Shown: positions 13,841-20,967 of the stretch, piece after piece
Numbering within the stretch: position 1 is the first letter of the stretch
How the letters are laid out: each line of letters begins with the position of its first letter
NCBI RefSeq assembly: GCF_020532825.1
Contig: NZ_MQTS01000244.1
Location: 87,654-121,337 of the forward strand
Direction of reading: 5' to 3'
DNA length: 33,684 nucleotides
Origin: Arthrobacter sp. SO3
GTDB lineage: Bacteria; Actinomycetota; Actinomycetes; Actinomycetales; Micrococcaceae
Notes under the pieces: generated by a model
What the model was told of the DNA's origin: nothing
What the model saw: only the letters and a program-made list of their open reading frames with translations
The model's database searches: none
Position numbers and translations under genes: made by a program

Positions 13841-16708
13841 TCAGTGCCCCGCTTCGTACCAGCTGGAGCCGATGCCGATCTGCACGTCCAGCGGAACGGT
13901 CAGCTGCGCCGCCGAGCCCATCTGTTCCGTCACCAGCTGCTCCACGGCTTCCCGCTCGCCGTGCGCCACTTCGAGGACCAGTTCATCATGGACCTGCAGC
14001 AGCATGCGCGATTTCAGGCCCTGTTCGGCCAGTGCGCCGGAGACTCCAAGCATGGCGCGTTTGATGATGTCCGCGGCCGAACCCTGGATCGGGGAGTTCA
14101 ACGCCACCCGTTCCGCGATTTCGCGCAGCTGGCGGTCGGTGCTGGTCAGGTCCGGAAGGTAGCGGCGCCGACCCTCGATCGTGGCGGTGTAACCGTCGAT
14201 CCGTGCCTGTTCCACCACGCCGCGGAGGTAGTCACGGACCGCGCCGAAACGCTCGAAGTACTCCTTCATCAGCGTCCGGGCCTCGTCCACGGAAATTTCG
14301 AGCTGTTTGGACAGGCCGAAGGACGTCAGCCCGTAAGCCAGGCCATAGGACATCGCCTTGACCTTGGACCGCATCGCACTCGTGACCTCGGCCGGGGGGA
14401 CGTGGAAGATGTGCGATCCGACGAAGCGGTGCAGGTCCTCGCCCTCCTGGTACGCCTGGATCAGACCGGGGTCGCCGGAGAGGTGCGCCATGATCCGCAT
14501 TTCGATCTGCGAATAGTCCGCCGAAAGCAGGCAGTCGTAGCCCTCGCTCACCACGAAGATGCTGCGGACCCGACGGCCTTCCTCACTGCGGATGGGGATG
14601 TTCTGCAGGTTCGGATTGTTCGAGGAGATACGCCCGGTGGCGGCGACATTCTGGGCATAGGTGGTGTGGATCCGGCCGTCCTCGGCGACGGACTTCTTCA
14701 ATGATTCGATCATCTGCCGCAGCTTCGCGGATTCACGGTGCGCCATGAGCTGGACCAGGAATTCGTGGCCGGTCTTCTCCAGCAGCGTCTTCAGCGATGC
14801 GGCGTCCGTGGTGTAGCCGGACTTGATCTTCTTGGTCTTGGGCAGCCCCAGTTCCTCGAAGAGCACGGTCTGCAGCTGCTTGGGCGAGCCGAGGTTCACT
14901 TCGTGGCCGATCGCGGCGAACGCGAGTTCCTGGGCGTTGTCGATTACCTTGGCGAGGTCGGCGAGCTGTTCGTTCATCCGCTCCATCGACACGCCGATGC
15001 CATCGAGTTCCATCCGGGCCAGCACCCGGCTGACCGGAAGCTCCAGGCTGGTCAGCAGCTCCTGCGCCTTCCGGACCCTCAGTTCCGTTTCGAAGTGCTG
15101 GCTCAGGGCAAACACGACGGCGGCCTGCTGCACGAGCGCGCCGGCGGAGGCGTCATCCTCTCCCCCGAAGGAAAGCTCCAGCTGGCCCGTCTTCGCGGCC
15201 GCGGTGGAGATACTCATCTTCAGGTGGTGCTGCGCGAGCTCGGCAAGCTCGTAACTGCGCCGGTCCGGCTGGATCAGGTAGCCGGATATTGACGTGTCAT
15301 CCACGACGCCGTCCAGGCCCAGGCCCCGGGCAGTGAAAGCCTTCAGGGCGGCCTTGAATCCGTGCGTGACCTTCGCCGCCTCCGGGTCCAGCAGCCAGCC
15401 GGCCAGCACGGCCTCGGCCTCGGCGTCCAGCACCGTGAGGTCGATGTACGCGGCTGCGTCGCCGCGGAGCACGGCAATGGCCGGGGCGTCGTCGGCAATC
15501 CGCCCGGGAGCGAAGTCAACGGCAAGGGCCGAGCGGTGGTCCTTGCCGGCGTCGAAGAAGGCCTTGAGTTCCGCAGCGGCGCTGAGCGCGGAGAACTCGG
15601 GGACCTCGATGCTGTCCTGTCCGGCATCCCCGGAGTCGCCGGCGTAGAGCGCGAACAACCGGGGGCGGAGCGTCTTGAACTCCAGCCGGTCAAAGATCTC
15701 CTCGATCGCGTCATTGTCCGGGCGCGGCTCCTCCAGCTCCTTGAGCGAGACGGGCAGCTCCAGATCCGTGAGAAGGCGGTTCAGCCGGCGGTTCCGCTTG
15801 ACGGAGTCGATGTGCTCCCGGAGCGCGTCGCCGACTTTGCCGCCGATCGAGTCAAGGTTCGCCAGGATGCCTTCCAGTCCCCCGTACTGGTTGATCCACT
15901 TCGCGGCGGTTTTGGGCCCGACGCCCGGCACGCCGGGAAGGTTGTCCGCAGACTCCCCGACCAGGGCGGCAAGGTCTGAATACTGCGGGGGCGTCACGAA
16001 GTACTTGGTCTCGATGGCCTCGGCGTTCATCCGGGGAATGTTGCTGACGCCGATCTTCGGGTAGAGCACAAAGACGTTGTCCGTGATGAGCTGGAAGGTG
16101 TCGCGGTCGCCGGAGACGAGCAGCACCTCGTATCCCGCGGCTTCGCCCTGGGCTGCCAGCGTGGCCAGAATGTCGTCGGCTTCGAAGCCGGGCATGCTGA
16201 TGGTCTTGATACCCCAGGCGGTCATGACCTTTTCGATCAGGTCAATCTGCCCGCTGAATTCCCGGGGCGTCTCGTTCCGCCCGCCTTTGTAGCCGTCGTA
16301 TTCGGCTTTACGGAACGTCGTGTCATCGGAGACATCGAATGCCACGGCGACGTGGGTGGGCTTCTGCTCCTTGATCAGGTTGATCAGCATCGAGGTGAAG
16401 CCGTGGACCGCGTTGGTGTGCTGGCCGGTCGACGTGGCGAAGTTCTCGGCCGGCAGGGCGTAGAAGGCCCGGAAGGCCATGGAGTGTCCGTCGAGCACCA
16501 TCAGCCGGGGCTGGTCGGTAATCGGGACCACCGGGGCCTCGGTCGCGGAAACCTCCGCGGCAGGGCGGCGGCGTTTCTTCACGGGCTCAGCCACAAGGAC
16601 CGGCGGGGCGGCCGTAGCCGGTGCGGTGCCAGCGGCAGTTCCAGGTGCGGTGTCTGCTGAAGTCTCCACTGCGGAGGGGGAAGGGGCCGGTTTGGTAGTT
16701 TCACTCAC
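13841..16708 (-). CDS. polA: DNA polymerase I
   Basis: This enzyme fills gaps and removes primers in repair and replication. GTG 16708 gives 955 residues; it lies seven bases after a TAGGCT -10, with ATG 16729 as the alternative. An Ala/Pro-rich tail of about 65 residues precedes the 5'-3' exonuclease domain, which opens PRLMVLDGHSMAFRAFYAL. The middle 3'-5' exonuclease-like domain has lost its metal ligands. LAVDFAPG replaces the D-x-E motif, and HGFKAALKAF lacks the Asn and Asp of the second motif, so proofreading is probably absent, as in mycobacterial PolA. Polymerase motif A is LLSADYSQIEMRI, motif B RSKVKAMSYGLAYG and motif C LLQVHDELVLE (from about 903). It is divergent from a thioesterase gene only about 20 bases away. 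Confidence 0.97.
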   Translation of the reverse strand: MSETTKPAPSPSAVETSADTAPGTAAGTAPATAAPPVLVAEPVKKRRRPAAEVSATEAPVVPITDQPRLMVLDGHSMAFRAFYALPAENFATSTGQHTNAVHGFTSMLINLIKEQKPTHVAVAFDVSDDTTFRKAEYDGYKGGRNETPREFSGQIDLIEKVMTAWGIKTISMPGFEADDILATLAAQGEAAGYEVLLVSGDRDTFQLITDNVFVLYPKIGVSNIPRMNAEAIETKYFVTPPQYSDLAALVGESADNLPGVPGVGPKTAAKWINQYGGLEGILANLDSIGGKVGDALREHIDSVKRNRRLNRLLTDLELPVSLKELEEPRPDNDAIEEIFDRLEFKTLRPRLFALYAGDSGDAGQDSIEVPEFSALSAAAELKAFFDAGKDHRSALAVDFAPGRIADDAPAIAVLRGDAAAYIDLTVLDAEAEAVLAGWLLDPEAAKVTHGFKAALKAFTARGLGLDGVVDDTSISGYLIQPDRRSYELAELAQHHLKMSISTAAAKTGQLELSFGGEDDASAGALVQQAAVVFALSQHFETELRVRKAQELLTSLELPVSRVLARMELDGIGVSMERMNEQLADLAKVIDNAQELAFAAIGHEVNLGSPKQLQTVLFEELGLPKTKKIKSGYTTDAASLKTLLEKTGHEFLVQLMAHRESAKLRQMIESLKKSVAEDGRIHTTYAQNVAATGRISSNNPNLQNIPIRSEEGRRVRSIFVVSEGYDCLLSADYSQIEMRIMAHLSGDPGLIQAYQEGEDLHRFVGSHIFHVPPAEVTSAMRSKVKAMSYGLAYGLTSFGLSKQLEISVDEARTLMKEYFERFGAVRDYLRGVVEQARIDGYTATIEGRRRYLPDLTSTDRQLREIAERVALNSPIQGSAADIIKRAMLGVSGALAEQGLKSRMLLQVHDELVLEVAHGEREAVEQLVTEQMGSAAQLTVPLDVQIGIGSSWYEAGH

Positions 16709-16715
16709 AGGTGCC

Positions 16716-16725
16716 AGCCTAGTTC
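16716..16725. promoter_or_regulatory. Overlapping -10 elements between polA and the thioesterase gene
   Basis: The ten bases AGCCTAGTTC hold TAGGCT on the minus strand (16721-16716), seven bases before the polA GTG. On the plus strand TAGTTC (16720-16725) lies five bases before ATG 16731 of the thioesterase. The two hexamers share TA at 16720-16721, the same layout as at 8328-8337. The plus-strand hexamer lacks the final T and is less certain. Confidence 0.45.
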
Positions 16726-16727
16726 CC

Positions 16728-17192
16728 ATGATGGACAATTTCACGCCGGGCCCGTACGCGGCCGAACTGGCGGCCGCCGGGATTCCCGAGGAAATGCACG
16801 ACTGGCTGGGGCAATACGGCGTGGGTGCCCTGGTGGTGAAGATGGGGATCCAGTTCCTGGAGATGAGTCCCGAGCGGACGGTGGGCACCATGCCGGTGGA
16901 AGGCAACACCCAGGTGGCCGGCATCCTGCACGGCGGCGCCCACGTGGTCCTGGCCGAGACCCTTGGTTCCTTTGCCGCCGGCATGCACGCCGGTCCGAAG
17001 CGCCAGGCACTGGGGATCGACGTCAGCGCGACGCATCACCGGGCCATCACGACGGGCACCGTGACCGGGACGTGCACGGCAATCCACCTCGGGCGGACCC
17101 TGACAACCCATGAGATCGTCCTGACGGACGAAAGCGGCCGCCGGCTGTCTACGGCCCGCATCACTAACCTGATCCGCGACATCGCCGGGTAG
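16728..17192 (+). CDS. PaaI-family hotdog-fold thioesterase
   Basis: This 154-residue single hotdog domain has the family pattern NTQVAGILHGGAHVVLAETL (about 63-82), with G-x-L-H-G-G and the acidic residue in AETL, then GIDVSATHHRAIT. PaaI-type enzymes hydrolyse acyl- or aryl-CoA esters; relatives act on 1,4-dihydroxy-2-naphthoyl-CoA or phenylacetyl-CoA-type intermediates. The substrate cannot be decided here. Two ATGs stand in tandem at 16728 and 16731; the second fits a leaderless start better. The last codons and stop are part of a 16-base tandem repeat. It converges on the DHFR-like gene. Confidence 0.85.
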   Translation: MMDNFTPGPYAAELAAAGIPEEMHDWLGQYGVGALVVKMGIQFLEMSPERTVGTMPVEGNTQVAGILHGGAHVVLAETLGSFAAGMHAGPKRQALGIDVSATHHRAITTGTVTGTCTAIHLGRTLTTHEIVLTDESGRRLSTARITNLIRDIAG

Positions 17193-17234
17193 GCACGACG
17201 CAGGGTAGGCGCGACGCAGGGTAGGCGCGACGCC
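17187..17234. repeat. Three 16-base tandem repeats across the thioesterase stop codon
   Basis: GGGTAGGCACGACGCA (17187-17202) is followed by GGGTAGGCGCGACGCA (17203-17218) and GGGTAGGCGCGACGCC (17219-17234). The TAG of the first unit is the thioesterase stop, so the unit has duplicated through the 3' end. It fills most of the 51-base gap between convergent genes. Confidence 0.85.
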
Positions 17235-17243
17235 GGGGATCCG

Positions 17244-17795
17244 CTACGCCGGAATGCTCCCGAAACGGTAATGCAGCTCCACGATGCCCCGCCCCATGGT
17301 GTGCGAGGAGATCAACTCCAGGGGCGCCGTCGGCCGGGAAAGGGGCAGGACCGCCTTGCCGCTGCCCAGCACGACGGGAATGATCGAAATGATGATCTCG
17401 TCCAGCGCGGAGGCATCGGCAAACTGGGCCGCGAGCACCCCGCCGCCGACGATCCAGACGTTCCGGTCTCCCGCTGTGGCACGGAGGTCCTCGACGAATT
17501 CGGCCACGGGGCCGCGGACAAAGGTCACGTCCGCGCCTTGGGGCGCTGAGTGTTCGTGGTGCGTGAACACCCAGCACGGCGTGGTGGGGTACGGCCAGTT
17601 GCCGGGCTCGTGCTTCCTCAGCCAGGCGTAGGTTTCGCCACCCATCACGATGCAGCCGACGTCCGCCATAAAGGCGTTGTAGCTTTCCTTGCCGCCGGCG
17701 AAGCCGTCGAACTGGAGCAACCAGTCCAGGTTGTCATCGGAGGTGGCGATGAATCCGTCCAGCGAGGACGCCACAAAATACTGGAAACCAGGCAT
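17244..17795 (-). CDS. Dihydrofolate reductase-family protein (RibD C-terminal-like)
   Basis: This 183-residue protein has the RibD_C/DHFR-like fold. The start FQYFVASSLDGFIATSDDNL is the first strand and the substrate loop. GCIVMGGETYAWL is the nucleotide-facing block. DRNVWIVGGGVLAAQF (about 110-125) is the glycine-rich NADPH-binding segment, followed by LDEIIISIIPVVLGSGKAVL. These stand-alone relatives are NADPH-dependent reductases of mostly unknown substrate and are not necessarily folate enzymes. ATG 17795 lies six bases after TAGGCT on the minus strand, suggesting a leaderless mRNA; the GGGG in between is too close to the ATG for normal ribosome binding. Confidence 0.88.
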   Translation of the reverse strand: MPGFQYFVASSLDGFIATSDDNLDWLLQFDGFAGGKESYNAFMADVGCIVMGGETYAWLRKHEPGNWPYPTTPCWVFTHHEHSAPQGADVTFVRGPVAEFVEDLRATAGDRNVWIVGGGVLAAQFADASALDEIIISIIPVVLGSGKAVLPLSRPTAPLELISSHTMGRGIVELHYRFGSIPA

Positions 17796-17801
17796 GTCCC
17801 C

Positions 17802-17807
17802 AGCCTA
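17802..17807 (-). promoter_or_regulatory. -10 element for the DHFR-like gene
   Basis: The minus strand reads TAGGCT, then GGGGAC (six bases), then ATG 17795. The same hexamer precedes polA. Transcription would begin at or next to the start codon. Confidence 0.5.
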
Positions 17808-17828
17808 GCCACTCCGGGCCGGGGTGCC

Positions 17829-17853
17829 CATCCTGCGCGCCGGGCGCAGGATG
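17829..17853 (-). terminator. Perfect hairpin after the pit operon
   Basis: CATCCTGCGC (17829-17838) pairs with GCGCAGGATG (17844-17853), a ten-pair stem with a five-base loop. A smaller GC hairpin, CCCCGC-AGGG-GCGGGG, lies at 17900-17915, closer to the stop of the 73-residue gene. Neither has a T-tract. The position after the pit operon and before the DHFR-like promoter suggests termination. Confidence 0.5.
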
Positions 17854-17926
17854 GTATCCGAACTGAGAGTGGACAATGGCCTCCACGTCGGGGCGGGGGC
17901 CCCGCAGGGGCGGGGAGCGGCGCCGG

Positions 17927-18148
17927 CTACTTGCCGAAGTAGGGAATGATCAGGTACAGCCCGAACATCACGGCGAGGCCGCACAGGGCGAAGCACACGA
18001 CGGCGAGCGGCCGTACCCAGACCGGCTTTCGTTCACTGACGTCACCGGCAATCGCGGTCAGGCGGACACCCAGGGAGTACAGGACCACGACAGTCACTGC
18101 CGCGATGAGCGTTGCACCCGCCACTTGAACCAGTTCCAGCCACTTCAT
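17927..18148 (-). CDS. Small two-helix membrane protein coupled to pit
   Basis: This 73-residue protein has two hydrophobic segments, about 8-32 (VAGATLIAAVTVVVLYSLGV) and about 46-70 (VRPLAVVCFALCGLAVMFGL). They are separated by a short charged loop, GDVSERKPVW. Its ATG overlaps the pit stop codon in an ATGA junction, so it is almost certainly translated with the phosphate transporter. I do not recognise a named family. Position suggests an accessory or stabilising subunit of the transporter, which is inference only. Both termini are probably on the same side of the membrane. Confidence 0.75.
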   Translation of the reverse strand: MKWLELVQVAGATLIAAVTVVVLYSLGVRLTAIAGDVSERKPVWVRPLAVVCFALCGLAVMFGLYLIIPYFGK

Positions 18149-19494
18149 GACAGCCCATCCTTCTGCTCGCCCTTGATGCCGCTGACGGCCTGCTCGTGTT
18201 TGAAGTCGCTGACAACCTGCTCGTGTTTGAAGTCGCTGACAACCTGCTCGTGTTTGAAGTCGCTGACAACCTGCTCGTCCTTGATGCCACTAATGGCCTC
18301 GTCCTTGGCGCGGCTGGCGGCAACCGTTTTCCTCTTCCTGCGGAACTGCACGGCCTGGCCGGCTTCCTCGACCTCGACAGCGTTGTGGTGGCCGACACGC
18401 GACTTCTTGGAGTGGAGGAACATGTAGGTCACGGCGGCGGTGCCGGCCACGGCGGCGATGATGACGCCTACGACGCCGGTTTTCACAAGAAGGGCGGTGA
18501 GGGCACCCACGATCCCGGCGGCGGGGAGGGTGAACAGCCAGCCGAGCGCAATCTTTCCGGCTGTTCCCCACTGGACGGTGGTGCCGCGGCGGCCCATGCC
18601 CGAGCCGATCACGGAGCCGGAGGCAACCTGGGTGGTGGACAGTGCAAACCCCAGGTGCGAGGAGGCAAGGATGGCTGATGCCGTGCTGCTTTCGGCCGCG
18701 AAGCCCTGGGCGGGTTTGACGTCGGTGAGACCGGATCCCATGGTGCGGATGATCCTCCACCCGCCGGAGTAGGTGCCGATCGCGATGGCAAGAGCGCAGG
18801 TGGTGATGACCCAGACCTGCGGTCCGGAGCCGGGCTGCTGGAGGCCGGCGGAGATCAGCACGAGGGTGATGATGCCCATGGTCTTCTGTGCGTCGTTGGT
18901 GCCATGGGCGAGGGCCACAAGGCTGGAGGTGAAGATCTGGCCGGTGCGGAAGCCTCCGCGCTTCTGCGTGAGCTTGCTGCCGGATTCCGGGTCGTGGCGG
19001 GAAGTCAGCGTGTACGCCAGCTTCGTGCACAGGTAGGCGACACCGCCGGCGATGATGGGCGCGAAGACCGCGGGCAGGATGACCTTCTGCAGGAGGCTCT
19101 CGAAGTTGATCGAGTGGATGCCGATCCCTGCGATGGCGGCGCCGATCAGGCCGCCGAAGAGTGCGTGCGAGGAGCTCGACGGAAGTCCCTTGAGCCAGGT
19201 GATCATGTTCCAGAGGATGGCGCCCATCAGTCCCGCGAAGATGATCTCCGGGGTGATCTGGATGCCGTCCGATCCTTCCTTGATGATGCCGCCGGACACG
19301 GTCTTGGCCACTTCCGTGGAAAGAAAGGCCCCCAACAGGTTCAGCACCGCCGCGAGGGCGACTGCCGTTTTGGGTTTGATTGCACCGGTGGCGATGGGGG
19401 TGGCCATCGCGTTGGCCGTGTCATGAAATCCATTGGTGAAGTCAAAAAAAAGCGCCAGCGATATTACTAGCGCCACCATAATGGTGATTTCCAC
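18145..19494 (-). CDS. pit: Low-affinity inorganic phosphate transporter, PiT family
   Basis: This 449-residue membrane protein has the PiT signature near the N-terminus, FDFTNGFHDTANAMATPIAT (about 17-36). It has the matching second copy around FTSSLVALAHGTNDAQKTMG (about 188-207). These two inverted halves are the hallmark of Pit/PiT metal-phosphate:H+ symporters. There are about ten membrane helices, then a charged cytosolic tail from about 365. The tail contains five 9-residue repeats (400-444), three of them identical (VVSDFKHEQ), which is unusual for the family. The GTG start reads MEITIMVAL. The 3' end overlaps a small membrane protein gene in an ATGA junction. No clear PHO-type box was recognised in the 220-base upstream gap. 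Confidence 0.93.
   Translation of the reverse strand: MEITIMVALVISLALFFDFTNGFHDTANAMATPIATGAIKPKTAVALAAVLNLLGAFLSTEVAKTVSGGIIKEGSDGIQITPEIIFAGLMGAILWNMITWLKGLPSSSSHALFGGLIGAAIAGIGIHSINFESLLQKVILPAVFAPIIAGGVAYLCTKLAYTLTSRHDPESGSKLTQKRGGFRTGQIFTSSLVALAHGTNDAQKTMGIITLVLISAGLQQPGSGPQVWVITTCALAIAIGTYSGGWRIIRTMGSGLTDVKPAQGFAAESSTASAILASSHLGFALSTTQVASGSVIGSGMGRRGTTVQWGTAGKIALGWLFTLPAAGIVGALTALLVKTGVVGVIIAAVAGTAAVTYMFLHSKKSRVGHHNAVEVEEAGQAVQFRRKRKTVAASRAKDEAISGIKDEQVVSDFKHEQVVSDFKHEQVVSDFKHEQAVSGIKGEQKDGLS
18163..18297. repeat. Five 27-base tandem repeats in the 3' end of pit
   Basis: Units start at 18163, 18190, 18217, 18244 and 18271. The three central units are identical at the DNA level (for example CTGCTCGTGTTTGAAGTCGC begins each). 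The outer two are diverged. The unit encodes nine residues, so copy changes keep the frame. DNA identity of the central units points to recent expansion. Confidence 0.9.
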
Positions 19495-19659
19495 CTGTTG
19501 CCCAATCTGCAGAGTCGACGGTCAGCAGTTTTGTTCCCCGTTGCCGGCAGCGTTTCTCCAGGGTTTCCCCGGGAGTCGGTTGGCGTTCAGCAAAGTAGCC
19601 TGACCTGTTAAATCGTACGGGGGAAAGGCATCAGGGCAAAACAAGAGCAGCAGACGGCA

Positions 19660-19690
19660 AACGCCGGGCACCAGGATGGTGCCCGGCGTT
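19660..19690 (-). terminator. Strong hairpin terminator after genH
   Basis: AACGCCGGGCACC (19660-19672), loop AGGAT, and GGTGCCCGGCGTT (19678-19690) form a perfect 13-pair stem. On the minus strand it is followed by TGCCGTCTG and, further on, TTGTTTTG. It lies 27 bases after the genH stop and separates the gentisate cluster from pit. Confidence 0.8.
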
Positions 19691-19716
19691 CAGACTGCCG
19701 GTGGGCGCGTGGCGTC

Positions 19717-20967
19717 TCAGGCCGGAAGCGTGACCCGTGCTGACGGGCGCTCAGCCGAGGGGATGCCGTCGCCGGCCTGGCCGTAGAGCCAGTCGTTGTA
19801 CTGGAAGTCGTTGTCCTTCCGGCTCTTGAAGAGCAGGTTGCGCAGGGTCCGGGCCAGTCCGGAGACGTGCCAGGATTCGCCCCAGACGCGGGCGGTGCGC
19901 TGGACCCGGGCGGTCCGGCCGGCCCGGAGGCTGTTGAATTCCCTGATCGCTCCGTCCCACGCGTCCGGGTTGACGCCGTCCGCGGTGAAGACGGTCCCGT
20001 TGCTGGCGTCCTGCAGCACGGCGGCGTCCTCGAGGGCCTGGCAGGCGCCCTGGGCCAGGTACTGGAGCATCGGGTGCGCGGCGTCGCCCATCAGCACCAT
20101 CCGGCCGGCAACCCAGTTCTCGATCGGGTCCCGGTCATACATTGGCCAGCGGATGCCGGTGGCCAGGTTCCTGAGCGCTTCCCGAACGGCCGGGACGCAG
20201 TCCTTGTACGCTGCCTCGAGCTCATCGACGCCGCCGTACTGCTCCTCACCGCGTTCGAAGGACGCGGACTTGAAGACAGCCACGGTGTTCAGCAGCTCGC
20301 CCTTCCGCAGCGGGTACTGCACGAGGTGGCAGTCCGGGCCGAGGTAGACGATGACGTCCTCGAGGTCTGCCTTGGGGGTGTTTTCGGTGATCGGAACAGT
20401 GCCGCGGTAAGCGACGTAGGCGGAGGGGACCGGCTCGTCGTTGGCCACAAGCGGGCGCAGCGTGGACTTGAGTCCGTCGGCACCGATCACGACGTCGGCC
20501 TCGTAGTCCAGACCCGTTGCGGTGTGGGCCACTGCGCGGCCGTTCACGGTTTCCACACTCTCAACCATGACATCGTTGATGAGTGTGACGCCTGCCGCCT
20601 CACAGCCTTCCAGGAGGACCCGGTGCAGATCGCTGCGGTGGATCACGACGTACGGAGCGCCGTAGCGTTCCGTGAATTCCCCGCCGAGGGTCTGGCGGGT
20701 GAGCTCCTCGCCGGTGACAGCGTCGCGGAAGACCAGGTGCTTGGGCTGGACACCGATCTCCAGTGCCTTTTCCAGCAGGCCCCAGCGCTGGAGGACACGG
20801 GAGGCGTTGGGGGCCATCTGCAGTCCCGCACCGACCTCGCCGAATTCAGGCGCCCGCTCCACGAGGGTGACGTTGGCGCCGTTTTCACGCAGCGCGAGGG
20901 CTCCGGCCAATCCGGCCATCCCCCCTCCGATGACGAGGACATCGGTGGACGTGGCGTGCTCAGACAT
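19717..20967 (-). CDS. genH: 3-hydroxybenzoate 6-hydroxylase (FAD monooxygenase)
   Basis: This enzyme converts 3-hydroxybenzoate, O2 and NAD(P)H to gentisate. The 416-residue flavoprotein monooxygenase has the FAD dinucleotide motif VLVIGGGMAGLAGALALRE near the start, the DG motif VVIGADGLKSTLR, and the GD motif VLMGDAAHPMLQYLAQGA with the glutamate of ALEDA. The single-component para-hydroxybenzoate-hydroxylase fold fits, and the gentisate-pathway neighbours make 3-hydroxybenzoate the likely substrate. Salicylate 5-position hydroxylation uses a different enzyme type. ATG 20967 has AGGAG seven bases upstream, inside the end of genK; genK and genH overlap by eight bases. A strong hairpin follows the gene. 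The symbol follows the gen naming in Corynebacterium glutamicum. Confidence 0.85.
   Translation of the reverse strand: MSEHATSTDVLVIGGGMAGLAGALALRENGANVTLVERAPEFGEVGAGLQMAPNASRVLQRWGLLEKALEIGVQPKHLVFRDAVTGEELTRQTLGGEFTERYGAPYVVIHRSDLHRVLLEGCEAAGVTLINDVMVESVETVNGRAVAHTATGLDYEADVVIGADGLKSTLRPLVANDEPVPSAYVAYRGTVPITENTPKADLEDVIVYLGPDCHLVQYPLRKGELLNTVAVFKSASFERGEEQYGGVDELEAAYKDCVPAVREALRNLATGIRWPMYDRDPIENWVAGRMVLMGDAAHPMLQYLAQGACQALEDAAVLQDASNGTVFTADGVNPDAWDGAIREFNSLRAGRTARVQRTARVWGESWHVSGLARTLRNLLFKSRKDNDFQYNDWLYGQAGDGIPSAERPSARVTLPA

Noticed and set aside
16709..16984. N-terminal extension of polA to 16984
   Set aside because: It would run through the opposite thioesterase gene, has no family similarity, and the GTG at 16708 has a -10 element at the right distance.
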